In this document: positions 6,852-12,768 of the stretch, in pieces
Numbering within the stretch: the first letter of the stretch is position 1
Layout: each line of letters begins with the position of its first letter
NCBI GenBank assembly: GCA_035293045.1
Contig: DATDOY010000152.1
Location: 1-15,835 of the forward strand
Direction: 5' to 3'
Origin: DATDOY01 sp035293045
GTDB taxonomy: Bacteria; Actinomycetota; Acidimicrobiia; IMCC26256; JACPCJ01
DNA length: 15,835 nucleotides
The notes under the pieces: model-generated
Told to the model about the DNA's origin: nothing
Databases searched by the model: none
Seen by the model: the letters and a program-made list of their open reading frames with translations, nothing else
Program-made: the position numbers and the translations under genes

Positions 6852-7211
6852 ATGCCAGGGTTCATGTCGTTCGTACTCGACTGCGCCGATCCGGAGGCGC
6901 TCGCGCCGTTCTGGATGGAGGCGCTGGGTTACGTGCGCCTCGAGGAGGGGGAGCCGATCGCCCTCATCAAGGGAGAGGGCGGGGTCGAGGGGCCGGTCAT
7001 CCTGCTCCAGCGCGTTCCCGAGCCGAAGGTGGGCAAGAACCGCATGCACCTCGACATCCACACGCCTGATCTCGATGGGGAGGTCGACCGCTTGATCGCG
7101 CTCGGCGCCACGCGCCTCGAGGGCGAACAGGGAGACCGCGGCTGGTGCTGGATCGTCATGGCCGATCCGGAAGGGAACGAGTTCTGCGTCTGCCGACCGC
7201 CGCCGGCGTGA
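6852..7211 (+). CDS. VOC / glyoxalase-like domain protein
   Basis: A 119-aa single-domain protein of the vicinal oxygen chelate superfamily, most like the small actinobacterial Glyoxalase_6 type. Two beta-alpha-beta-beta-beta modules are visible: SFVLDCADPEALAPFWMEALGY (about 6-27), and NRMHLDIHTPDLDGEVDRLIALGATRLE (about 62-90), closing with VMADPEGNEFCVC (102-114). His in RMHLDIH and Glu in G-N-E-F-C occupy usual metal-binding positions. VOC proteins include isomerases, dioxygenases, glyoxalases and metal-free antibiotic-binding proteins, so the activity is open. It is co-transcribed with the KARI-like gene (14-nt gap, strong Shine-Dalgarno site), so it may act on the same metabolite. Its TGA opens the hairpin shared with the convergent membrane-protein gene. 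Confidence 0.88.
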   Translation: MPGFMSFVLDCADPEALAPFWMEALGYVRLEEGEPIALIKGEGGVEGPVILLQRVPEPKVGKNRMHLDIHTPDLDGEVDRLIALGATRLEGEQGDRGWCWIVMADPEGNEFCVCRPPPA

Positions 7212-7227
7212 CCTTCCGTAAAGGTCA
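7209..7227. terminator. Hairpin containing the stop codons of two convergent genes
   Basis: TGACCTT (7209-7215), loop CCGTA, AAGGTCA (7221-7227) is a perfect 7-bp stem. TGA 7209-7211 is the stop of the VOC gene and the minus-strand TGA 7227-7225 is the stop of the membrane-protein gene, so both stops are the outer ends of the two arms. AAAA follows on the plus side, which is TTTT preceding the stem on the minus strand, so it is not a classical intrinsic terminator. Confidence 0.5.
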
Positions 7228-7267
7228 AAAGCCGTCGGGCCTCTGAAGGGCGAAGTTGACCTTTACG
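7217..7267. repeat. 12-bp perfect inverted repeat overlapping the hairpin
   Basis: CGTAAAGGTCAA (7217-7228) and TTGACCTTTACG (7256-7267) are exact reverse complements separated by 27 bp. The left arm includes the right arm of the 7209-7227 hairpin, so the two stems are mutually exclusive. The right arm encodes part of the membrane protein's C-terminus (H-V-K-V-N). Confidence 0.5.
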
Positions 7268-8268
7268 TGATCTTCGGCCGGCTCACGCGTTGCGTCGTTG
7301 GGTGTTGACGGCCTTGCAAGGAGACTCAATCCGACGCCGGTGAGGATGGCGAAGAACACCGTGCCCGTCCATAGTTCGGCCGACCACCCGAGGCCCCAGA
7401 CGGCGTGGTAGATGGCGAACCACGACGTCCACATCGCCGCGGGGACGACGACGAGCGTCGCCCGGAGGGAGGCCCCGCGGGAGAGCATCATGTCGGCGGC
7501 GAGCCCGCCGGCGACGGCTGCTCCTGCGAGCCAGATCTGGTCGAATCCGGACTCGATGCTCATGAAGAGCGCGACGCCGCCGAACACCAGGGTGAACGTG
7601 CCCCGAGGCGTCTCCCACCGCCGGGCCGTCCACGTCAAGGCGCCGATGAGGAGGGCGTTGGTCAAGAGCACGGCCGTGAGCCCCACGACCTGCATCTGCT
7701 CGGTGGCGAACCCGCCGAAGATGTCGTGGTCGAAGACTCGGAACGCGCTGGCGAACTGGGTGAAGAAGGCCAGCACCGCGACGGTGGCGGTGAGCCCCCC
7801 GATGGCGGGGAGGAACCTGGTCAGGGTCGGCGCGCGCTCGCCGCGGGCGATCATCGAACGGATCGCATCGGTGGTGAGCAGGAGACCGCCGGTCATCAAC
7901 AGCAGGTGGGTCGGGCTCAAGAGGGCCTCGATGTCGACTTCCACGCCGAAGACCTGGTGCCAGACGCCGTCGGCGACACCGCCGAGGGCGAACAGGCCGT
8001 AGCCGGCAAGGATCAAGCGGGGCGGCGGGGTCGCCGTGCCGGCGGCGCGGCGGCGGACTCCGACCGCTGAGAACCACAGCACCGAAGCCACGAATCCCGA
8101 GTAGAGGATGAAGTGCCACGGGGTGAAGAAGTCCTCGGGCTTGTCGACGTTGTGAGCCCAGCCGTCGACGAAGAGGCCGGTGACGATCCACAGGGTGAAG
8201 ACGGCTCCGGCGATCTCGTCGCTGCGCGCCTGACGGTCGGCCACGAGGGCACTGGTCGGTGTGCTCAT
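7225..8268 (-). CDS. Polytopic membrane protein with repeated DGxxH motifs
   Basis: A 347-aa integral membrane protein of about ten hydrophobic segments (roughly 20-36, 50-71, 85-103, 117-137, 152-172, 194-213, 224-240, 244-260, 270-290, 298-317) and a charged cytosolic-like C-tail. I do not recognise a named family. Charged and His residues sit in the first four segments in a repeated order: D35-G-W-A-H39 then T-P-W-H52-F-I-L-Y-S-G, and D100-G-V-W-H104 then S-P-T-H121-L-L-L-M-T-G-G. A further His288 occurs in a late segment. Such intramembrane His residues suggest metal or haem binding, which is inference. ATG 8268 is favoured by TACCGT ending 6 nt upstream. It is divergent from a sensor kinase, which may sense the same signal or control it. 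Confidence 0.85.
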   Translation of the reverse strand: MSTPTSALVADRQARSDEIAGAVFTLWIVTGLFVDGWAHNVDKPEDFFTPWHFILYSGFVASVLWFSAVGVRRRAAGTATPPPRLILAGYGLFALGGVADGVWHQVFGVEVDIEALLSPTHLLLMTGGLLLTTDAIRSMIARGERAPTLTRFLPAIGGLTATVAVLAFFTQFASAFRVFDHDIFGGFATEQMQVVGLTAVLLTNALLIGALTWTARRWETPRGTFTLVFGGVALFMSIESGFDQIWLAGAAVAGGLAADMMLSRGASLRATLVVVPAAMWTSWFAIYHAVWGLGWSAELWTGTVFFAILTGVGLSLLARPSTPNDATREPAEDHVKVNFALQRPDGF

Positions 8269-8274
8269 GCGATC

Positions 8275-8280
8275 ACGGTA
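8275..8280 (-). promoter_or_regulatory. -10 hexamer TACCGT of the membrane-protein gene
   Basis: Minus-strand TACCGT ends 6 nt (gatcgc) before ATG 8268. It decides this start over upstream in-frame codons that would extend into non-conserved sequence. Confidence 0.55.
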
Positions 8281-8318
8281 CTGATCGTTCCGCAACGGGT
8301 CATCGTGCGCGGGATCGA

Positions 8319-8349
8319 TTTCGGTCTCCTCCCTCGGGTGGAGCCGAAA
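8319..8349. promoter_or_regulatory. Inverted repeat upstream of the sensor kinase
   Basis: TTTCGG-T-CTCC (8319-8329) and GGAG-CCGAAA (8340-8349) pair as 10 bp with one bulged T. The element sits about 40-70 bp upstream of the kinase -10 box and between the divergent promoters, a usual place for an activator site. Binding by the adjacent response regulator is a guess. Confidence 0.3.
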
Positions 8350-8387
8350 CCCTTCACGGGGCGGATGACCTGCGGTTATGCCTCCCC

Positions 8388-8393
8388 TACGCT
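8388..8393 (+). promoter_or_regulatory. -10 hexamer TACGCT of the sensor kinase gene
   Basis: TACGCT ends 6 nt (ggcgtt) before GTG 8400. It supports GTG 8400 as the leaderless start of the kinase, removing an in-frame upstream extension that overlaps the divergent promoter. Confidence 0.55.
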
Positions 8394-8399
8394 GGCGTT

Positions 8400-9635
8400 G
8401 TGGCGCAGGCAGACCCGTGTGAGAAGTTCGATCCGGCTCGCCTCGAGTGGCCATGGTGGATCCCCTGGATGACCGTGATCGGCGCTGCTGGCGTCGGCGT
8501 CGAAGCGATTCGGGCTCGCGCGACCGAGTGGGGCGCGGGGAGCCTGACGCTGGCAGCGCCCATGGTCCTCCTTGCCATCCTTCCGCTGCTGCTCGACGCG
8601 CTCGCCGGGCACCCCGACCGCGGCTCTGGCGATCCGATGAGCCGTCTTTTCCTGCCGCGCCTGCCGTGGGCCGCCCTGATGATCGCCCCGATCATCGTCG
8701 TGGTGATCGACTCGCCCACCGACACCGACTTCGCCCCGTTCATCCTGGTGTTGATGTGCATCCAGGTCGGGGCGGTCGCGCGCGTCGGGGAGAGCCTGAC
8801 CGCGATGGCCGTCGCCTCCGGTTCGCTCGTTGCCCTTGAGTTGACCCGCGAGTTCGACGGAGCCCTGATCTGGGTGTTCGGCAACTTCGCCGCGTGGGCG
8901 GGCGGCATGGCGGTGCAAAAGAGCCTCGTGCTGGTGGAGCAGGAAAAGGCGCGCCACGCCGACCAGATGGCGAGCGCCACGCAGGACGAACGCCGCCGCA
9001 TCGCGCGCGAAGTTCACGATGTCGTCGCCCATTCGCTGTCCGTAACGATGCTGCATCTCACCGGAGCCCGGCACGCGCTCGAGTCGGGCGGCGACCCCGC
9101 CGAGGCGGCCGAGGCGTTGCGCGATGCCGAGCGGCTCGGGCGCGAGGCGATGAATGACATCCGTCGCACGGTCGGACTTCTTGCCGCCCCCGACGCGGGT
9201 GGCGATACGACGCCGATGCCGGGTGCGGTCGACATCCCCGCGTTGGTGAGCGAGTTCGCGTCGGCCGGCCTCGAGGTCGAGTGCGAAGTGCAGGGCGACG
9301 CTGCGGCGGTGCCGACGGCAACCGGCCTGGGCCTGTACCGGATCGCGCAGGAGTCGCTGGCCAACGTGGCCAAGCACGCGCCCAGCGCGCCCGTGCGCCT
9401 CGTCCTCGACGTGTCGAACGGGCAGACGTCGCTGGTGGTTCACAACGCGCGAGCGAACGGCGTGGCGCCGGCGAACGGAGACCGCGCTGGCAGGGGCCTG
9501 GGATTGCGGGGAATGGAAGAGCGGGCCCGGTTGCTCGGCGGAACGTTCCGCGCCGGTCCTGACGGCGACGGTTGGAGTGTCGCCGTCGAGGTACCCGCCG
9601 ACGCCCAAGTCCCGTCGTCCGACCGCTCGCCGTGA
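8400..9635 (+). CDS. NarL-type two-component sensor histidine kinase
   Basis: A 411-aa membrane histidine kinase. The N-terminal half (about 18-173) is hydrophobic with several membrane helices and no large extracellular loop, so the signal is probably sensed in or at the membrane. The HisKA_3 helix follows a coiled segment, with the phosphoacceptor His206 in RREVHD-type context (I-A-R-E-V-H-D-V-V-A-H-S, 201-212). The HATPase region has the N box Y-R-I-A-Q-E-S-L-A-N-V-A-K-H (313-326) and a Gly-rich G box GRGLGLRGM (364-372). This is the DesK/NarL-like architecture typical of actinobacteria. GTG 8400 is the start because TACGCT precedes it by 6 nt. Its TGA is 10 nt from the response-regulator ATG, so the two form an operon. 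The signal is unknown; the divergent His-rich membrane protein is a candidate target or partner. Confidence 0.93.
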   Translation: MAQADPCEKFDPARLEWPWWIPWMTVIGAAGVGVEAIRARATEWGAGSLTLAAPMVLLAILPLLLDALAGHPDRGSGDPMSRLFLPRLPWAALMIAPIIVVVIDSPTDTDFAPFILVLMCIQVGAVARVGESLTAMAVASGSLVALELTREFDGALIWVFGNFAAWAGGMAVQKSLVLVEQEKARHADQMASATQDERRRIAREVHDVVAHSLSVTMLHLTGARHALESGGDPAEAAEALRDAERLGREAMNDIRRTVGLLAAPDAGGDTTPMPGAVDIPALVSEFASAGLEVECEVQGDAAAVPTATGLGLYRIAQESLANVAKHAPSAPVRLVLDVSNGQTSLVVHNARANGVAPANGDRAGRGLGLRGMEERARLLGGTFRAGPDGDGWSVAVEVPADAQVPSSDRSP

Positions 9636-9645
9636 GGACGTCGTG

Positions 9646-10296
9646 ATGCGCGTCCTGCTCGTCGATGACCAGGAGCTGGTGCGGTCGGGTTTGCGGCTCA
9701 TCCTCACGCCGCGCGACGGATTCGAGATCGTGGCCGAGTGCAGCGATGGCGGCGAGGTGGCACGGGCCGTCGACGAACACAAGCCCGACGTCGTGATGAT
9801 GGACCTGCGCATGAAGCGCATGGACGGCATCGAAGCGACGCGCTTGCTCCGGTCGCGCGAGTCAGCGCCTCCGGTCGTCGTATTGACCACGTTCGACGAC
9901 GACGAGTTGCTGTCGGGGGCGCTACGGGCGGGCGCAGCCGGCTTTGTTCTCAAGGACGCACCCGCCGAGGACATCATCCGGGCGGTTCGCACCGTGGCCG
10001 ACGGGGAATCGTGGCTCGACCCGTCGGTCACGGGACGGGTGCTCGACGCGTACCGCGGCCGGGCCCCTGTCGTCTCCTCAGACGGCGCGGCCGACCTGAC
10101 CGACCGGGAACTCGAGGTGCTGCGGCTGATGGCTCGCGGGCTGAGCAACGGCGAGATCGCCGAGGCGCTGTTCATCGGCGAGGTGACCGTCAAGAGTCAC
10201 GTCGGACACATCTTCACGAAGTTGGGGTTGCGGGACCGCGCCGCCGCCATCGTCTACGCGTATGACCACGGCCTCGTGGCACCCGGCGGTTCGTGA
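9646..10296 (+). CDS. LuxR/NarL-family response regulator
   Basis: A 216-aa two-domain regulator. The receiver domain (1-120) has the acidic pair Asp8-Asp9, phosphoacceptor Asp53 (VVMMDLRM), Thr81/Thr82 and Lys103. The LuxR-type HTH (about 149-210) reads LTDRELEVLRLMARGLSNGEIAEALFIGEVTVKSHVGHIFTKLG. It is the cognate partner of the upstream kinase. ATG 9646 is preferred over GTG 9643 because GAGGA (9634-9638) gives a 7-nt Shine-Dalgarno spacing and the receiver begins MRVLLVDD. The last residues (DHGLVAPGGS) are encoded by the first copy of a 23-bp sequence that recurs 73 bp downstream. The second copy would give DHGLVAPGTPGS with a TGA inside the large palindrome, so the present C-terminus looks rebuilt by a duplication or insertion. 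Confidence 0.95.
   Translation: MRVLLVDDQELVRSGLRLILTPRDGFEIVAECSDGGEVARAVDEHKPDVVMMDLRMKRMDGIEATRLLRSRESAPPVVVLTTFDDDELLSGALRAGAAGFVLKDAPAEDIIRAVRTVADGESWLDPSVTGRVLDAYRGRAPVVSSDGAADLTDRELEVLRLMARGLSNGEIAEALFIGEVTVKSHVGHIFTKLGLRDRAAAIVYAYDHGLVAPGGS
10264..10286 (+). repeat. 23-bp direct repeat, copy 1 (in response-regulator 3' end)
   Basis: The 23 bases at 10264-10286 recur exactly at 10337-10359. This copy encodes D-H-G-L-V-A-P-G just before the current stop of the response regulator. The 73-bp offset means a 50-bp segment plus one repeat copy was added. Confidence 0.85.
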
Positions 10297-10336
10297 GGCC
10301 CGAAAGCAAGCTTTGCGGGCGGCAGCTTCCGGAGGC
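10287..10336. repeat. 50-bp segment between direct repeats, hairpin-forming
   Basis: This segment supplies the current TGA (10294-10296) of the response regulator and a hairpin: GGCCCG-AAAGC pairs with GCTTT-G-CGGGC around 10297-10320 with one bulged G. With the 23-bp repeats on both sides, it looks like a small inserted palindromic element or a repeat-mediated rearrangement. It may also end the kinase-regulator transcript. Confidence 0.45.
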
Positions 10337-10359
10337 GACCACGGCCTCGTGGCACCCGG
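10337..10359 (+). repeat. 23-bp direct repeat, copy 2 (intergenic)
   Basis: Exact copy of 10264-10286. Read in the response-regulator phase it continues G-T-P-G-S to a TGA at 10373-10375, inside the left arm of the palindrome. This suggests it is the original gene end and the 73 bp before it are the newcomer. Confidence 0.7.
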
Positions 10360-10367
10360 GACCCCTG

Positions 10368-10416
10368 GTTCTTGACTGGGAATTGGCTCCCAGGGAGCCA
10401 ATTCCCAGTCAAGAAC
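10368..10416. repeat. 49-bp perfect palindrome, possible REP/MITE-like element or terminator
   Basis: The 24-nt arm 10368-10391 (starting GTTCTTGACTGGG) is the exact reverse complement of 10393-10416, with a single central A at 10392. The right arm contains the TGA stop of the DUF2889 gene (10411-10409). The left arm contains a mirror-image TGA (10373-10375) that would end the older form of the response regulator. Neither side has a T-tract. A bidirectional terminator or a dispersed palindromic repeat are both possible, and arms this long and perfect are more than an ordinary terminator needs. Confidence 0.8.
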
Positions 10417-11161
10417 GGAGGAGTTTCGACGGGTCGTCGCTGAAGTCGCGCACAGAGTCCTTGACGCGCAGCGCCACTTCGGCGCGGCCGGGCTGAAACG
10501 TATGGCACACGCCGAGCATGAACTCACCGACGTCGATGGCCGCGGGCAGGTCGTCCCAGGGTGTGTGCCGGCCCATGGAGATCTCGCACGCGCGGCGGAG
10601 CACGAGGGCGAGCTCGGCGTCGGCGGGGGAGAGCGAGGCGGTGACCCATGCTTGGAAACCGCCACGCAGGCGGATGCCGGTGAACGGGTCGGGGCCCTCG
10701 ACCTCGATCCCGGCCACGTCCCACGCCAGCACCTCGACGCCGTCGCATTCGAGCCACGCCCGGGTGCGCCATTCGGCGTCACGATCGGGCACCACGGCGA
10801 GGTACTCGCGTCGTGTGTCCCCCCGGGCGGCGAGGGCGACGGCAAGGCCGGCGAGGTCGAACAGGTGCGTGCAGTTGGCCTGTGGGGCGACGTACTCGGC
10901 GATCGCCGTGCCCCGCGCGCTGAGCGGGACGCCCGCGAGGGCGCGCAGTGGTTCGATCGCACCGGGGCACTCCGTCCACGGGAACCGTTCCGCGCGCCCC
11001 TCGCAGGTCACGACGCGCTCGCCGTCGTGGGTCAGCGTGAGGCCGAAGCGATGGAAGTCGTCCTCGAGACCGGCTTCGATCGTGCGCTCGTCGCGAGCGA
11101 CGAGGGAGATGCGACGGAGATAGGCGCCCGGGAGGTCTCCGGGCGGGCGAGCCTGGGTCAC
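10409..11161 (-). CDS. DUF2889 domain protein
   Basis: A 250-aa soluble protein matching the DUF2889 family from memory of its motifs: P-G-A-Y-L-R-R-I-S-L-V-A-R-D-E-R-T (11-27), LEDDFHRFGLTLTHDGERVV (32-51), ERFPWTECPGAIEPLRALAGVPL (58-80) and the near-invariant N-C-T-H-L-F-D-L-A-G-L (96-106). The second half (about 115-245) includes C219-H-T-F-Q-P-G. The family has no established function; the Cys-Thr-His motif could be catalytic or metal-binding. GTG 11161 overlaps the ligase TGA as GTGA (11161-11158), so translation is probably coupled and the two proteins likely work on the same CoA or lipid substrate. A longer in-frame reading upstream is antisense-like overlap with the ligase and is rejected. 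The last codons (KLLRS) and stop lie in the palindrome's right arm. Confidence 0.88.
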   Translation of the reverse strand: MTQARPPGDLPGAYLRRISLVARDERTIEAGLEDDFHRFGLTLTHDGERVVTCEGRAERFPWTECPGAIEPLRALAGVPLSARGTAIAEYVAPQANCTHLFDLAGLAVALAARGDTRREYLAVVPDRDAEWRTRAWLECDGVEVLAWDVAGIEVEGPDPFTGIRLRGGFQAWVTASLSPADAELALVLRRACEISMGRHTPWDDLPAAIDVGEFMLGVCHTFQPGRAEVALRVKDSVRDFSDDPSKLLRS

Positions 11162-12699
11162 GCGCTGCGACCGAACCCGGTGGGGTAGTTGCCTCCGCCG
11201 AAGCGTTCGTCGAGCGCGTCGTAGTCGATCGACCATCCTTGGCGGGGGAGCTCGTCGACGAACTCGACCGACCGCGGCTTCTTGTATGACGCGATCTTCG
11301 AGCGCACGTGTTCGATGATCTCGTCCTCGCTGGCGGCTTGACCATCGGCGAGGACCACGATCGCCTTGACGCTCTGGTGCCACTTCGGGTCGGGAACGCC
11401 GATGATGGCGGATTCCTTCACCGCCGGGTGCGCGTTGATGGCCTGCTCAACTTCGGCGGGGTAGATGTTCTCCGCCGCCGACTTGATGAGGCGCCCCTTG
11501 GGCGCAACGAAGCTCAGCGAGCCGTCGAGTTCGCGGCGGCCGATGTCGTTGGTGTGCCACCAGCCGTCAACGATGCGTCGAGCGTTCACCTCGGGGCGGT
11601 TGTAGTAGCCGTTCTGCACGGTGAGTCCCCGTGCCACGATTTCTCCCGGCTCGCCGAGGGGCACCTCGTGGCCGTCGGGGTCGACGATCTTCACCTGGAG
11701 CGCGGGCGACGGCCGGCCGGCGCTTCCCGCCTGATCGCCGCCCCACGCGTTGAAGGTGAGCATCCCCATGCACTCGGTTTGGCCGTATCCGGCGGGCTTG
11801 CGCGCCCAAGGGCTGGTGTCGACGGTGATCATCTCGTTCCACTCCGGCTTGCCGGGAAACGTTCGCAAGCTCTTGAGGTCGTACTTTCCGTTGCTGTTGA
11901 CCTCGAGGATCTCGTCGATCGTGGGGCCGATCACGAACGCGCCCGTGCATCGCTCGTCGTTGATGAGACGGCACAACTCTTCCGCGTCGACGCGCGGCGT
12001 GAAGACGTTGGTCCCGCCGAAATGGAACGTCGCCATGGTGGTCATGAACGTGGCGATGTGAAAGAGCGGACCGCAGTTGAGATACACGTAGTCGCTCGTG
12101 ATCTCCTGCAGCATTCCCATGACGAGATCCTGCACGGTCACCGCGACGTGGCTGAGCTGCGCGGCGTTGGGCGTCCCTTCGAAGGCGGCCGTGTACATGA
12201 GGAGGACGGCCGAGCCGGCGTCGACGCCGAGGCCGGGGTCGTCGGAGCCGGCCGTGCTGAGGGCGGCTTCGTAGGACTCCGGGCCGTCGATGTCGTGTTG
12301 AAGCCACGCCGCGCTCGACGACGTCTTGGCCCGTGCTTCACGAACGGCGGGTCCGATCTCAGCCTCTTGCCAGATGACGACCCGCGGGTCGAGGTCGTCG
12401 AGGATGAACGCGAACTCGTCGGAGCTCTGGCGCCAGTTGGCGGGGCAGAACGACGCGCCGAGTTTGGCGGCGGCGAGGAGCCCCTCGAGGATGCGGTGGC
12501 AGTTCTGGCCGAGCCACAGGACGCGGTCGCCGTGTTCGACGCCGCGGTCGAGGAACGCGTTGGCGAGGCGATTCACCCGATCGTCGAGTTGGGCGAACGT
12601 GGCGCGGCGTTCGCCGCACACCGTCGCCGTGCGCTCGGGGTAGGAGCGCGCGTGCTCGCGGGCGACGTCGCCGAGGGTCAGTGAGTGGAGGAGATCCAT
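11158..12699 (-). CDS. FadD-like acyl-CoA synthetase (class I adenylate-forming) with atypical motifs
   Basis: A 513-aa class I adenylate-forming enzyme. Such enzymes activate a carboxylate to an acyl-AMP and transfer it to CoA. Retained motifs are YGQTE (305-309), W-x-H-T-N-D-I-G (381-387, in place of TGD) and the A8 hinge G-R-L-I-K-S-A-A-E-N-I-Y-P-A-E-V-E (402-418). The ATP-binding P-loop, normally T-S-G-T-T-G-x-P-K-G, reads T-A-A-F-E-G-T-P-N-A-A (170-180) and lacks the Lys and most glycines. The A10 loop ends LPRQGWSIDYDAL (484-496), with Ser490 where the catalytic Lys is expected. Full length and good coding character argue against a pseudogene, so this may be a divergent subfamily. CACCAT ends 7 nt before the ATG. 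It is operonic with DUF2889 and divergent from a hydrolase. Confidence 0.88.
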   Translation of the reverse strand: MDLLHSLTLGDVAREHARSYPERTATVCGERRATFAQLDDRVNRLANAFLDRGVEHGDRVLWLGQNCHRILEGLLAAAKLGASFCPANWRQSSDEFAFILDDLDPRVVIWQEAEIGPAVREARAKTSSSAAWLQHDIDGPESYEAALSTAGSDDPGLGVDAGSAVLLMYTAAFEGTPNAAQLSHVAVTVQDLVMGMLQEITSDYVYLNCGPLFHIATFMTTMATFHFGGTNVFTPRVDAEELCRLINDERCTGAFVIGPTIDEILEVNSNGKYDLKSLRTFPGKPEWNEMITVDTSPWARKPAGYGQTECMGMLTFNAWGGDQAGSAGRPSPALQVKIVDPDGHEVPLGEPGEIVARGLTVQNGYYNRPEVNARRIVDGWWHTNDIGRRELDGSLSFVAPKGRLIKSAAENIYPAEVEQAINAHPAVKESAIIGVPDPKWHQSVKAIVVLADGQAASEDEIIEHVRSKIASYKKPRSVEFVDELPRQGWSIDYDALDERFGGGNYPTGFGRSA

Positions 12700-12706
12700 G
12701 CGCCGT

Positions 12707-12712
12707 ATGGTG
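12707..12712 (-). promoter_or_regulatory. -10-like hexamer CACCAT of the ligase operon
   Basis: CACCAT on the minus strand ends 7 nt before ATG 12699, keeping A2 and T6 of the window's pattern. It is weaker than the TANNNT boxes. Confidence 0.35.
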
Positions 12713-12718
12713 ACAGAG

Positions 12719-12738
12719 ACCTGACGCCGGCGTCAGGT
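12719..12738. promoter_or_regulatory. 20-bp perfect palindromic operator candidate
   Basis: ACCTGACGCCGGCGTCAGGT is self-complementary over all 20 bases. It lies between the divergent ligase and hydrolase promoters, where it would cover the -35 regions of both. Size and symmetry suit a homodimeric repressor of the TetR or GntR type. Which regulator binds is unknown; it does not resemble the palindromes beside the TetR gene at 14061. Confidence 0.6.
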
Positions 12739-12755
12739 TCGGCGGGGCCTCTCGG

Positions 12756-12761
12756 TATCGT
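12756..12761 (+). promoter_or_regulatory. -10 hexamer TATCGT of the hydrolase gene
   Basis: TATCGT ends 7 nt before ATG 12769, with no Shine-Dalgarno site. This fixes the start against an upstream in-frame extension that crosses the palindrome. Confidence 0.5.
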
Positions 12762-12768
12762 GGGGCCG

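Noticed and set aside
8376..10193. Long minus-strand frame opposite the sensor kinase and response regulator
   Set aside because: It is antisense to two genes with clear catalytic motifs. Its Ser/Arg-rich composition is typical of a high-GC shadow frame.
10254..10508. Small minus-strand ORF over the palindrome and repeats
   Set aside because: Its sequence comes entirely from the inverted and direct repeats and the DUF2889 3' end in another frame; no promoter or ribosome site.
11162..11383. N-terminal extension of the DUF2889 gene
   Set aside because: It overlaps the ligase coding sequence in another frame and is Arg-rich shadow; the family homology starts right after GTG 11161.
11308..12684. 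458-codon plus-strand frame opposite the ligase
   Set aside because: Val/Glu/Asp/Arg-rich shadow of the ligase codons with no recognisable domain; the ligase motifs on the minus strand are clear.
11158..12699. Calling the FadD-like gene a pseudogene because of its missing lysines
   Set aside because: The frame is full length, with intact A5, A7 and A8 motifs, a promoter and a coupled downstream gene, so divergence is more likely than decay.
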